A stretch of DNA of 64,000 nucleotides from Amygdalobacter nucleatus. Lineage in GTDB: Bacteria > Bacillota > Clostridia > Saccharofermentanales > Fastidiosipilaceae. Made by a program: the position numbers and the translations under genes. Location: contig NZ_JARFNM010000001.1 in assembly GCF_029167365.1 (NCBI RefSeq), positions 736,001-800,000 on the forward strand, written 5' to 3'. A model generated the notes under the pieces. It ran no database searches. It saw nothing but the letters and a program-made list of their open reading frames with translations, and was not told where the DNA came from. This document shows positions 24,797 through 33,055 of the stretch, one piece after another. Numbering within the stretch: position 1 is the stretch's first letter; every line of letters starts with the position of its first letter.

Positions 24797-25617
24797 TGAA
24801 ACATAAGTTTAACGATTATATTTTTCAAGTGCTTTGCTTATTGGTAGCGTTTATTGTTATTTTCCCTATTTTGTATGCCATAGCTGTTTCATTTATGAAT
24901 GCAGAAGACATTTTAGCAAGACCGCCTCATTTTTTGCCACCCAGTATTACTTTAGAGAATTATAAGGTGGCTTTCACGCGAACATTATTGGGCAGATACA
25001 TTTTTAACTCGTTTATTGTTGCCTTGATTTCTAGCCTTTCAAGAATTATTTTAGGTGCTATGGCAGCTTATGCATTTGTATTCTTTGAATTTAAAGGCAA
25101 AAAGTTCTTGTTTATGTTATCTTTATGCACGATGATGGTGCCAGCTGAAGTAGTGTTGGTTTCGAATTTTACTACAGTTTCACGTCTAGGCTTAATTAAC
25201 ACCTATTTAGGCGTATGTATAATCTTTTTGGTTTCAGCTAATAATATTTTTATTCTTCGCCAAAATTTTATGACGTTAGATAAGTCATTGTGGGAAGTTG
25301 CGCAATTAGATGGCTGTAGCAGAGTGAAGTTTTTCGGATCGGTTTTGTTACCAGTAGCTAAGCCTGTGGTTATAACCATTTTCTTATCGTCATTTGTCAA
25401 TTTGTGGAATCAATATGTCTGGCCATTAGTAGTAACCAGTCGAAATGAAATGCGAACCATTCAAGTTGGTATTACTATGCTGAAAGATCGTGAATCGACA
25501 GCCTTTGGACCAGTTATGGCTGGTGTTGTGATTTCCTTGCTGTTTACGGTTTTGATATTTGCGTTGTTCCAGCGTAAAATAGTGGCTGGAATGATGTCCG
25601 GTTCATCTAAAGGTTAA
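24793..25617 (+). CDS. Carbohydrate ABC transporter permease, MalG/UgpE type
   Basis: 274 residues with six membrane segments. EAA loop WEVAQLDGCSRVKFFGSVLL near residue 170 followed by PVAKPVVIT, typical of MalG-family permeases. Start ATG 24793 (a second ATG follows at once) behind AAAAAGGGGG. Partner of the preceding permease. No ATPase gene lies in this operon, so the importer must share an MsmK-type ATPase coded elsewhere, which is common for CUT1 systems in Gram-positives. Confidence 0.9.
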   Translation: MMKHKFNDYIFQVLCLLVAFIVIFPILYAIAVSFMNAEDILARPPHFLPPSITLENYKVAFTRTLLGRYIFNSFIVALISSLSRIILGAMAAYAFVFFEFKGKKFLFMLSLCTMMVPAEVVLVSNFTTVSRLGLINTYLGVCIIFLVSANNIFILRQNFMTLDKSLWEVAQLDGCSRVKFFGSVLLPVAKPVVITIFLSSFVNLWNQYVWPLVVTSRNEMRTIQVGITMLKDRESTAFGPVMAGVVISLLFTVLIFALFQRKIVAGMMSGSSKG

Positions 25618-25690
25618 TAAATTTGTAATTTAACAGGTTATTTTTAACTGTTAATTTTATTCCTCAATTTGAGGAAAGAAAGGAATTTAT

Positions 25691-27097
25691 ATGAAAAAGA
25701 TTCTCTCAACAATGCTTAGTGTTGTGTGTGCTTTCAGTTTAGTGGCTTGTTCAAATACCACTAAAAAAACATCTACCGATACTAGCAAGTCTTCAAAACA
25801 GGTTAGTACAGAAAGTAAAAAGGCTGCCAAGCAAGCTGATGGTGAACTGACTGAACTTTCCTTCTGGCATTCAATGGATGGAACTTATGCAGAAATTCTT
25901 AAGGCACAAGTTGAAGCATTTAATAATGGCATTGGTAAAGAAAAAAAAATACATGTAACGCCTGTTTTCCAAGAATGGCCAGGTACAAATGCATTGACAT
26001 TGGCAATGACATCTGACGATATTGCCAATATGCCAGATGTAATTCAGTTATATGCTGAAAATGTTAGCTTAATCCGTAATTATAAACGTACAGTATGGGC
26101 AGAAGATATGTTTGCTAAGTATTCTGATCTTACTAAAAAAGAGGATCTCTTAAACAACACTGTTTCGTCCTATTCTATTAATGGCAAGATGATTGGTGTT
26201 CCTTACAATATTTCAGCTTTACTAATGTACTACAACCAAGATTTGTTAGATAAAGCTGGTATTAAAGAAGTACCTAAGAATTTAGCAGATTTGGCTAAAG
26301 CTATGACAGCTTTAAAAGAAAAAGCGGCTGTTAAACAGGCTTTGAATGTGCAAGTTAATCAGTTTGAGTTAGAAAACTGGATAGCAACTCAAGGTAAAGA
26401 AGGAACTTATTTTGGCGATAACGAAAGTGGTCATGCTGGATCTTTGAAAAAATTTGCAGCTGCTGAAAACGGTTCATTACAGGCTTTCTTAAAAGCATGG
26501 CAGGATGTTATAGCTACGGGTGCTTACAAACCACAAAATGAGAGTATTAAAGAAGAATTTGCTAATCAGGACAGTGCAATTGTTATCATGACAAGTTCTC
26601 GTATTCCAGCAATGAAAAAGTTGATTGGCGATAAATTTAAGTGGAATGTTGCTCCTATCCCAACTGTCAATACAGATGATAAGCAAGGTGCTTTCCCAAG
26701 TGGTGCTGGCCTCTATATTTTGAATCGTGACGATGAGAAGAAAGTAGAAGCAGCTTGGATTTTTAACCAATTTATGATTAGTAGTGAAGCTCAATCGATG
26801 TGGTTAGAAAAGACTGGGTATGTGCCAGTAAACCAAAAAGTTTTAGAGTCAGATGCATATAAGAAAGCTACTAGTGATAACCCGCAAGTTACAGTTGCTT
26901 TCAGCACATTAAAAGATTCTGGTAAAAATGTTGTTTCAGCTTTCGTACCTGCACAAGATGCTGTCAACAAGTTGATTAAGGAAACAATGTTGAAGTATGG
27001 TCAAGGTGAAATGAAGATGGAAGAAGCATTTGAAAAATTGAGTTCTGGTGTCCAAAAAGCTTTTGACGAGTATTATAAGCTTAATCCTGATGCTTAA
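25691..27097 (+). CDS. Carbohydrate ABC transporter substrate-binding lipoprotein (SBP type 1)
   Basis: 468 residues. Lipoprotein signal with lipobox SLVAC, Cys20 lipidated, then a Thr/Ser/Lys linker. The mature part is a MalE/UgpB-type binding protein: LSFWHSMDGTYAEILKAQVEAFN at the start, VIQLYAENV, GVPYNISALLMYYNQDLLDKAG in the first lobe, AFPSGAGLYILNRDDEKKVEAAW and MWLEKTGYVPVNQ near the end. Such proteins bind di- or oligosaccharides or glycerol-phosphate diesters. It follows both permeases after a 73-base gap containing a weak AT-rich hairpin, and is closed by a terminator-like stem. Confidence 0.9.
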   Translation: MKKILSTMLSVVCAFSLVACSNTTKKTSTDTSKSSKQVSTESKKAAKQADGELTELSFWHSMDGTYAEILKAQVEAFNNGIGKEKKIHVTPVFQEWPGTNALTLAMTSDDIANMPDVIQLYAENVSLIRNYKRTVWAEDMFAKYSDLTKKEDLLNNTVSSYSINGKMIGVPYNISALLMYYNQDLLDKAGIKEVPKNLADLAKAMTALKEKAAVKQALNVQVNQFELENWIATQGKEGTYFGDNESGHAGSLKKFAAAENGSLQAFLKAWQDVIATGAYKPQNESIKEEFANQDSAIVIMTSSRIPAMKKLIGDKFKWNVAPIPTVNTDDKQGAFPSGAGLYILNRDDEKKVEAAWIFNQFMISSEAQSMWLEKTGYVPVNQKVLESDAYKKATSDNPQVTVAFSTLKDSGKNVVSAFVPAQDAVNKLIKETMLKYGQGEMKMEEAFEKLSSGVQKAFDEYYKLNPDA

Positions 27098-27151
27098 TTT
27101 TCAGTATAAATTTATTACATACGTCTATCGATAAATGTGCTAGAATGACAG

Positions 27152-27186
27152 AGCCCCTATGGCTTCTATAACTATAGGGGGCTTTC
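27152..27186 (+). terminator. Terminator-like hairpin after the binding-protein gene
   Basis: AGCCCCTAT (27152-27160) pairs with ATAGGGGGCT (27174-27183) with one bulged G, followed by TTCTGT only. The weak T-run suggests partial read-through into the nucleoside hydrolase gene. Confidence 0.6.
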
Positions 27187-27211
27187 TGTGTATAGATGTA
27201 AGAGGTTTGTT

Positions 27212-28174
27212 GTGCAAAAAAGTAAACTAATTATTGATTGTGATCCCGGCTTAGATGACTTGTTAGCGTTAGTTGCTGCAGCCTATTTTTTACCTACTTC
27301 CGTGGAGGCAATTTGTAGTTCTTTTGGAAACTCTAATGTAGAACAAACCACAAAAAATGCTCTCGACTCTACTCATTTGTTACCGCAACTAGTTTGTGAT
27401 GTTTATCAAGGGGCAAGTTGTGCTAATTTTTCAGGCCTAAATAAACAGTTAGAGTTACATTGGCCGACATATGGCGATGATGATGGTACATGCGGTGTTA
27501 ATTTAAGGAGTTTGACTTCAGATAAAGCCTTTGACAGCTTCAAGATGAATATTTCTGAATTGTACGCCAAACTTATAGAAAGTCCTATGAAGCATAAATT
27601 GCTAGCTATTGCGCCATTAACAGATATAGCTAACTTGTGTCGAAAAGTTGATCAATCTAAATTTGAATTATATACATTAGGCAGTTACTTTAATCTTTGT
27701 TCAGTTGAAGAAGCTAGATTAAGTTACAATATTAAGCTTGATCCAGACGCAGCAAAGACTGTTTTTTCTAGTTTTAACGATATTACAATAACTGGCCTAG
27801 ATATTTATGGAAACTGGTCTGAAAGTACCTTCAGCGATTTGTTTGATTATTGTATGAATTTAAATACTATTTCAGCAAAGCTTCTATTAATGGCTGTTTC
27901 GGCTTATAGGCAGCATAAAATGGATGCTTCTGCGTTGTTGGTGGATAGCTTACCTGTTTTTGCTGTTGCGCATCCAGAGATTTTTACTTGGTCATATGGT
28001 ACAATCATTGTTCAAGCCGAGAATTATCCAAATGCTAGCTTTTTGAAATTTATACCTGATCAGAGTGTTGTTTGTGATAAGCAATTAAATTATCAACATA
28101 CAGTCAGAGTAGCGACCAAGTTGAACATAGAAATGTTCATTGATTACTGGCTAAAAATAGTCCGTCACATTTAA
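27212..28174 (+). CDS. Nucleoside hydrolase (inosine-uridine type, IUNH family)
   Basis: 320 residues from GTG 27212, which has AAGAGG 6 bases upstream. The calcium-binding N-terminal motif DCDPGLDDLLAL (DxDxxxDD) is intact near residue 8, which defines the family. Further on, APLTDIANL and LGSYFNLC occupy the positions of the conserved loop, but the usual active-site His/Asp pair near the C-terminus is only loosely recognisable (DSLPVFAVAHPE). It would split the N-glycosidic bond of nucleosides to base and ribose. Substrate range unknown. Located right after the sugar importer operon. Confidence 0.8.
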   Translation: MQKSKLIIDCDPGLDDLLALVAAAYFLPTSVEAICSSFGNSNVEQTTKNALDSTHLLPQLVCDVYQGASCANFSGLNKQLELHWPTYGDDDGTCGVNLRSLTSDKAFDSFKMNISELYAKLIESPMKHKLLAIAPLTDIANLCRKVDQSKFELYTLGSYFNLCSVEEARLSYNIKLDPDAAKTVFSSFNDITITGLDIYGNWSESTFSDLFDYCMNLNTISAKLLLMAVSAYRQHKMDASALLVDSLPVFAVAHPEIFTWSYGTIIVQAENYPNASFLKFIPDQSVVCDKQLNYQHTVRVATKLNIEMFIDYWLKIVRHI

Positions 28175-28369
28175 TTCTTGAATATAGCCTATAATATGGT
28201 CGTTACAATGCAGTGGATAAATTCTGTTCAGGCAAGTCAAGAGTGCTTGAGAACAGAGTAGAGGGAGAATCAAATCAACTGTTAATAGGCAGACATGCTG
28301 CTAATAGCTTAAGTTAGACATAATATACAAGGAGTTTGAGGGGCGAGAATTAGCCTTTAAGAAATAAGA

Positions 28370-29191
28370 GTGGATCTGAAAAAAGTAAAGTGGATAGCCA
28401 CAGATATTGACGGGACGTTGAAACCATATACAGCTGAGTACCATGAAGAAGAAAGAGATAGATTAGTTAAACTTATAAAAAACAAGTCCATACTCAGCAT
28501 TATTTCAGGTAGACCTATAAGTGGAGCTTTGCATTACGCTCAGATTTATGGACTTAGCGAAACGCCGATTGTCGCTTGTAATGGCGCTTTGCTTTACCAT
28601 CAAGGCAATATCGTTAAGAAACATGCCATGTCAGGCCTTAAACCAATTTATAGCTATATCAAAGAAGCTGACAGCTTGGGCATTACTACACTTGTCACTT
28701 TTGAGCGTACAGAATATTGCTATAAGGAAACTAGTTGGGTGCGCAAAAATCGCAAGGCCAATGATCCTTTTCCAGCCTTAGAAGATGCTTTATTTACTGA
28801 TGCTGTCACGCAAACTGGCATATACAAGTTATCTCTGCTGTGCGAATCATCGCCAAAAACAGATAAGTTTTTGTTGGACTTACAAAAAAATTTAAGTAGT
28901 AACTATGAAGTTGTCATATATAGTAAGTATGGTTGTGAGATTACGGCTAAAGGCGTGAATAAGGCGCTTGGCTTACAAGAACTAGCTAATTATCTGGCCT
29001 TACCGATCGATGCAATTGCTGCAATTGGCGACAATGAAAATGATATTGATATGGTGAAACTAGCCGGCGTTGGGGTGGCAGTGGCCAATGCCAAAGCGTC
29101 TGTCAAACAGGTAGCTAATTATATTTGCAATCATGAAGCGACAGCTGGCGTTGAGGAGTTTGTGGAACAAGTTATTGCGCGTAATAATTAG
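28370..29191 (+). CDS. HAD-superfamily hydrolase, Cof type
   Basis: 273 residues from GTG 28370. Motifs: IATDIDGTLKPY (nucleophile Asp), SIISGRPISGAL, Lys in GVNKALGLQEL, and AIGDNENDIDMVKLAG, all four HAD motifs with a C2B cap. A second Cof-type phosphatase in the window, but related only at family level to the one at 23.1 kb. The ribosome site is weak. It stands alone, 195 bases after the nucleoside hydrolase, and its substrate is unknown. The gap before it shows no RNA fold that I can support. Confidence 0.85.
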   Translation: MDLKKVKWIATDIDGTLKPYTAEYHEEERDRLVKLIKNKSILSIISGRPISGALHYAQIYGLSETPIVACNGALLYHQGNIVKKHAMSGLKPIYSYIKEADSLGITTLVTFERTEYCYKETSWVRKNRKANDPFPALEDALFTDAVTQTGIYKLSLLCESSPKTDKFLLDLQKNLSSNYEVVIYSKYGCEITAKGVNKALGLQELANYLALPIDAIAAIGDNENDIDMVKLAGVGVAVANAKASVKQVANYICNHEATAGVEEFVEQVIARNN

Positions 29192-29193
29192 GC

Positions 29194-29290
29194 ACGCTTA
29201 ATAAATAGGAATGCTTAATAAGTGAAGATTCATATAATTAAGAATGCTTAATAAGTGACAATGCTTAATAAGTAGGAATGCTTAATTATG
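29194..29290. repeat. Short direct repeats, unit AATGCTTAATAAGTG
   Basis: Four full or near-full copies and one partial copy of a 14-15 base unit (starts near 29194, 29210, 29242, 29260 and 29277), spaced 16-32 bases, right after the HAD stop codon. They do not code and are not CRISPR-like (no constant spacer size, AT-rich, no palindrome). Confidence 0.75.
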
Positions 29291-29367
29291 CTCTTTTACG
29301 TAAAAGTTATGAATTAGGACTTAAAATGGCTGGTGAGCAATATTAAGCAGAGTTGAAGTTGATTATT

Positions 29368-29392
29368 AAGGCGACAGAGATGTCGCTTTTTT
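29368..29392 (+). terminator. Rho-independent terminator
   Basis: GCGACA (29371-29376) pairs with TGTCGC (29381-29386), extended by AAG/TTT to 9 bp, loop GAGA, and then TTTTTT. Terminates transcription from the HAD gene side. Confidence 0.85.
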
Positions 29393-29473
29393 AGTAGAAA
29401 ATTGGACTTGCTTTCCAGCTTGAAATCCAAACATCTCTCTTGAAATCTAAACATACTCTTTTATAGCAGGATA

Positions 29474-29974
29474 TTATAGCAAAAATTCCCATTGCCTAGA
29501 TGAGCGGAGAATCCTGTGAACCAAAACAATATGCTCATTTTCGTTGATGATATAGAAAATAAGATAGTTTTTGTAGCAAGTTGTGCGATAACCTTGGCTA
29601 GCTAGATAGCTGTCAGAGACTAATTGAAAGCCTTCAGGCATAAAGGCTAATTGCGCTATAGATCCTTCCATTCCGTTAATAAATTTTTTGATAGTGATAG
29701 GGGCGGTTAAGTCCCTTTGCATATAGCGAATGATGTTTAGAAGATCAACTTGCGCAGATTCAGTTACTTCAATCTCATAATCATGCTCGGGATACGCACA
29801 ATCATGCATAGGGTGCTTATAATCATGCTCGGGATACGCACAATCATGCGTAGGATCATAATCACGTGTGTGATCATAATCATGCATAGGGTGCTTATAA
29901 TCATGCTCGGAATACACACAATCATGTGTTGAGTGCTCGTAATTATGCATGGGATAGCTCTTTTCGTAAGTCAT
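29474..29974 (-). CDS. RelE/ParE-family toxin with a repeat-coded N-terminal extension
   Basis: 166 residues. Residues 66-166 are a recognisable RelE/ParE fold: YEIEVTESAQVDLLNIIRYM at the start, LAFMPEGFQLVSD, GYRTTCYKNYLIFYIINE, and VHRILRSSRQW at the end. Such toxins cleave mRNA at the ribosome or poison gyrase. Residues 14-66 are unusual: degenerate 14-residue repeats rich in His, Asp, Tyr and Pro (HDCAYPEHDYKHPM type). The ORF overlaps the antitoxin gene by 32 bases. An internal ATG close to the domain could give a normal short toxin, but no ribosome site is seen before it, so the extended form is my first choice. Confidence 0.8.
   Translation of the reverse strand: MTYEKSYPMHNYEHSTHDCVYSEHDYKHPMHDYDHTRDYDPTHDCAYPEHDYKHPMHDCAYPEHDYEIEVTESAQVDLLNIIRYMQRDLTAPITIKKFINGMEGSIAQLAFMPEGFQLVSDSYLASQGYRTTCYKNYLIFYIINENEHIVLVHRILRSSRQWEFLL
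29776..29935 (-). repeat. In-frame minisatellite within the toxin gene
   Basis: Imperfect units of 42, 36, 42 and 30 bases, coding for 14, 12, 14 and 10 residues (HDCVYSEHDYKHPM and variants). Two units are almost identical in DNA (sharing CATGCTCGGGATACGCACAA), so expansion is recent. All units keep the reading frame. Confidence 0.85.
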
Positions 29975-30209
29975 TCATCACGTCTTCGAGTGGCCTTGTG
30001 TGCTTGGACTTAACGGCAATTTCACTAGTTTTCAATAAAGAATAAAGCTCTTGTTTACCTAGTAATTGTTCGTAAGCTTTGATGCTCATTATTGCTAGAT
30101 CCCCTCTGCCATTCTTGGTGATGAAAACGGGTTCATCGGTTTTATTACAAAAGCTAGAAATAGCATTATAGTTATTTCTTAAATCAGTACTGGAATGTAT
30201 CTTTGGCAT
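29943..30209 (-). CDS. Phd/YefM-family antitoxin
   Basis: 88 residues, typical length. The N-terminal DNA-binding half shows the Phd/YefM pattern: SSTDLRNNYNAISSFC followed by PVFITKNGRGDLAIMSIKAYEQL. The C-terminal half (LLKTSEIAVKSKHTRPLEDVMNDLRKEL) is the usual disordered toxin-wrapping helix. It binds the ParE-like toxin and represses the operon. It starts behind an AGGAG site on the minus strand and its stop lies inside the toxin gene. Confidence 0.9.
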   Translation of the reverse strand: MPKIHSSTDLRNNYNAISSFCNKTDEPVFITKNGRGDLAIMSIKAYEQLLGKQELYSLLKTSEIAVKSKHTRPLEDVMNDLRKELSHA

Positions 30210-30224
30210 ATCACTATTATTCTC

Positions 30225-30253
30225 CTAAAGAAATAATAGCTTTATTTCTTTAG
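30225..30253 (-). promoter_or_regulatory. 12-5-12 palindrome upstream of the antitoxin gene (probable autoregulatory operator)
   Basis: CTAAAGAAATAA (30225-30236) and TTATTTCTTTAG (30242-30253) are perfect inverted repeats with a 5-base centre. It ends 15 bases before the antitoxin start and abuts its AGGAG site. Phd-type antitoxins bind such palindromes at their own promoter. Confidence 0.7.
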
Positions 30254-30368
30254 ATAAGCAAAGGGAGAAACTATTGCAGCAAAGCAACATTGATATAATT
30301 TTATTTTGCCTATAATGAGTGCATAATTATATATAGACAGCAAGATATAGAACAGAGAGGGGACTTAT

Positions 30369-32030
30369 ATGTATTTCAAATATCAACGTAAATTAGCTTT
30401 ACTACTTTGCCTGACTCTGAGCATGCTAAATTTAGCAGCTTGCCAAAAGTCGGGAGCCAAAATAACTAATTTTACGAACGAACGAATTTATCAAATAATG
30501 ACTGACCGCTTCTACGATGGTGATGCCACGAACAATGCCAAAGGCGAAGCATTTCGTTACCAAGAAGAAACAGCCGATGACTTTAAGTATATGCATGGTG
30601 GCGACTGGCAGGGCATCATTGAGAAAATCCCTTACATAAAAGGCATGGGCTATACCGCTATTTGGATTTCGCCAATCATGGACGTGCAACTATGGAGCCC
30701 ACCAGATGCTAAAGGTCAGCAATATCCAACAGCCTACCACGCTTATCATACTTATGATCCTAAACGAGCTAATCGCTATTTTGGCGCAGAAGATCCAGAG
30801 AAGAGTAAAGCTAAGCTTAAGGAGTTAGTGACAGAATGTCACAAACAGGGCTTGAAAGTCATTTTTGATATTGTGCCTAACCATATGGGTGACTACATCA
30901 AAGGCGTGGGAAAGGACGCACATTACGTCAAAGAACAGCCAAACATGAAAGAGGGAACGCAATTACAGCCAGTTGCGCCGTTTAATCAGGTCGATTGGTA
31001 TCATAATTTGGGCCCAATTGATTGGTCCAAGGAACGTCCACACAATGAAAGCAGCAACAAAATGCTAGAAAGCCATGACCTTTGGGAGTTAGATGACTTG
31101 AATTACGACAAAGCTGAAGTTAAACAAGCGATGTTTGATGCCTTCAAATATTGGTTCGATTACACAGGCGCAGATGCAGCCCGCGTGGATGCCGTTAAAT
31201 GTATGCGCCCGAGTGATTTGCACGACTTAGAAAAATACATTGCCGTACCAACTTTTGGTGAAAACTTTGACACTAGTCCGAAATTTATCGCTGAATGGAT
31301 AGGTGATAAGGGCATGACGGGCATGCTGGATTTCCCCTTGTTTGAAGCAATCGTCAAATGCTTTGCTAAAGGGCAACATTTCAGTATTATTCGAGAAGTA
31401 TTCGACCGTGACCATAATTATGGAGATAATCTGCTTAATATGGTGACATTCATCGATAACCACGACCGAAATCGCTTCTTAACCGAAGCTAAAGGCGACA
31501 AAGCACGTTTGCAGGCAGCGTTGACTTTCATCTTTGCTGCTAGAGGCGTACCGTGTGTATTTCAAGGCACGGAGCAAAATCGTGGCAATGCCGATAACGG
31601 CCTCATGAACTCAGGTATGCCAGATGTCTTTAATCGTTGGTGTATGGTTACCAAAGATAAAGCTGGCAAAGTTTTGCATGACTATTTCAAGACAGATACT
31701 GATACTTACAAGTTGATTGCCAAACTAAATCAACTAAGGACTGACCTAAAAGCATTAAGTGCTGGTAAACAAGTTGAGCTTTTAGCTGATACGCATACAT
31801 ATGCTTTGAGCAGGCAGACAAATGAGGCCAAAGATGAAGTTTTAGCAACTTTTAACAATGGCGAAGAAGCTGAAACAATTAAGCTTCAACTTAAAGACAA
31901 GAGCCAATTAAAAGCTGGCCAAAAATTAGTTAATGCGCTTGATAATAGCCAGACAGTTACAGTTGATGACAATGGTGAATTAGAATTAGAGCTTAAAGCT
32001 AAGAGTGCGCAAATTTGGCGCCTAGCCTGA
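30369..32030 (+). CDS. Extracellular alpha-amylase-family (GH13) lipoprotein
   Basis: 553 residues. Lipoprotein signal with lipobox NLAAC, Cys25 lipidated, so the enzyme is tethered outside the membrane. GH13 conserved regions are present in order: region I FDIVPNHMGD, region II ADAARVDAVKC with nucleophile Asp274, region III FIAEWIGD with general acid Glu309, and region IV FIDNHDRNRF with Asp366. The beginning ERIYQIMTDRFYDGD is typical of cyclomaltodextrinase or CGTase-like amylases. A C-terminal beta domain follows. It degrades starch or maltodextrin at the cell surface. TATAAT at 30311-30316 with TTGATA 15 bases upstream is its likely promoter; GAGAGGGG site. Confidence 0.92.
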   Translation: MYFKYQRKLALLLCLTLSMLNLAACQKSGAKITNFTNERIYQIMTDRFYDGDATNNAKGEAFRYQEETADDFKYMHGGDWQGIIEKIPYIKGMGYTAIWISPIMDVQLWSPPDAKGQQYPTAYHAYHTYDPKRANRYFGAEDPEKSKAKLKELVTECHKQGLKVIFDIVPNHMGDYIKGVGKDAHYVKEQPNMKEGTQLQPVAPFNQVDWYHNLGPIDWSKERPHNESSNKMLESHDLWELDDLNYDKAEVKQAMFDAFKYWFDYTGADAARVDAVKCMRPSDLHDLEKYIAVPTFGENFDTSPKFIAEWIGDKGMTGMLDFPLFEAIVKCFAKGQHFSIIREVFDRDHNYGDNLLNMVTFIDNHDRNRFLTEAKGDKARLQAALTFIFAARGVPCVFQGTEQNRGNADNGLMNSGMPDVFNRWCMVTKDKAGKVLHDYFKTDTDTYKLIAKLNQLRTDLKALSAGKQVELLADTHTYALSRQTNEAKDEVLATFNNGEEAETIKLQLKDKSQLKAGQKLVNALDNSQTVTVDDNGELELELKAKSAQIWRLA

Positions 32031-32275
32031 AATAGGTCCTAATTAGCCTGATATTAGCGTGAGATTGGCCTAAATCTGTCTGAGCTTAGCTTGAACTAGC
32101 TTGAATTTAGCTTAAAGTCAGCCTGAATTAGCCCGAATTAGCTCTAAGTTGGACCAAATTTAGCCTGAATGAGTCCTAAGATGGCCCGAATAGAGCCTAA
32201 GTCAGCCTGAAATTGGACCTAAATTAGCACCAACTTAGCCTGGACTTAGCGTAAATTAGCTTGTATTATGCTATC
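32024..32275. repeat. Array of about 23 degenerate 10-12-mers (consensus AATTAGCCTGA)
   Basis: From the amylase stop codon to about 32275 the DNA consists of loosely repeated units such as AATTAGCCTGA, ATTTAGCTTAA, AGTCAGCCTGA and ACTTAGCCTGG, with period near 11 bases. The stop TGA of the amylase falls in the first unit. The 307-base gap up to the next gene is otherwise featureless apart from the duplicated ribosome-site segment at its end. No coding potential, no palindrome, not CRISPR. Confidence 0.8.
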
Positions 32276-32287
32276 ATAACGAAAATG

Positions 32288-32336
32288 CCTAAAAGGCAGG
32301 TACGAAAACTCAAATACCTAAAAGGCAGGTACGAAA
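32288..32336 (+). repeat. 20-base direct duplication containing a ribosome-binding site
   Basis: CCTAAAAGGCAGGTACGAAA occurs at 32288-32307 and again at 32317-32336, period 29. The second copy supplies the AGGCAGG site of the lipoprotein gene starting at 32338; the first copy has no start codon after it. Confidence 0.8.
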
Positions 32337-32337
32337 T

Positions 32338-33024
32338 ATGGCTAAAACACTAAAAATTATGCTTACAACCTTGCTTTCTAGTTTGCTTTTGGTAGCGTGC
32401 CAGAAAGCACCTATCACGAGTCCTACTAGCACTATCACAAGTATTACTCCAAGTGCGCCAGAAACTTCTAGCACTATGCTTCAAGAAAAAACACATACAG
32501 ACTCAGGCTTTAGTAAGCTTATACCTTACAATGCTGAAGTAGATAAATTTACACAATTTTTATTGAAGGTCAACGAGCAAACAGCCAAGAATATTTTTGT
32601 TTACCAAGGTGAAGCGAAATTAAAAGTTGACTTCGTAGTTATGAAAGGCACTAAAGACAAATGGAAAGAAGTATCTGGTAGAGAGGGGATTGAGCTTTCC
32701 CAAAATGGCATGATTTTTGTTGATTTTAGGCATTTATCAGCCTCTCAATTTTCCTTGACTTTTGCTGAGTTTGCTAACAAGAAAGAGGCTGACTTTAGTA
32801 AATTTGTGCAAAAATTTGAAATTAAAAATGTTAAATGCATGATAACTGATGATTGGAGTGAGTCAGAAAGAAATGACCTTTCTGACAGCAAAATTTTGCG
32901 TAGTATTTCGATAGATACGCATAAAGGTAGTGCTGAGACTGATTATCGCTTAGCGTCAGAAATTTTCAAAAAGGCGCCTAACGCTGACATAGAATATGTT
33001 TTTATGTTGCGTACACATGCTTGA
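32338..33024 (+). CDS. Hypothetical lipoprotein
   Basis: 228 residues. Lipobox LLVAC with Cys21 is clear, followed by a Thr/Ser/Pro-rich linker of about 35 residues (ITSPTSTITSITPSAPET). The rest (about 160 residues) has mixed alpha/beta character, with LIPYNAEVDKFTQFLLKVN and several charged strands, but no family that I recognise. It probably sits on the outer face of the membrane. Its neighbours (amylase before, nitroreductase after) give no clear functional hint. Confidence 0.75.
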   Translation: MAKTLKIMLTTLLSSLLLVACQKAPITSPTSTITSITPSAPETSSTMLQEKTHTDSGFSKLIPYNAEVDKFTQFLLKVNEQTAKNIFVYQGEAKLKVDFVVMKGTKDKWKEVSGREGIELSQNGMIFVDFRHLSASQFSLTFAEFANKKEADFSKFVQKFEIKNVKCMITDDWSESERNDLSDSKILRSISIDTHKGSAETDYRLASEIFKKAPNADIEYVFMLRTHA

Positions 33025-33055
33025 TCTGTATTAAAATACTAGAGGAGGTTCGAAT

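Noticed and set aside
27188-27211. First in-frame GTG as start of the nucleoside hydrolase
   Set aside because: It lies at the end of the terminator stem with no site; GTG 27212 has AAGAGG six bases before it and starts right before the conserved calcium motif.
29776-29935. Regularly repeated short segments as a CRISPR array
   Set aside because: Units run without spacers, vary in sequence and keep an open reading frame; they are a coding minisatellite.
32024-32275. Repeats after the amylase gene as a CRISPR array
   Set aside because: Units are 10-12 bases, degenerate and adjacent, with no spacers and no cas gene in the window.
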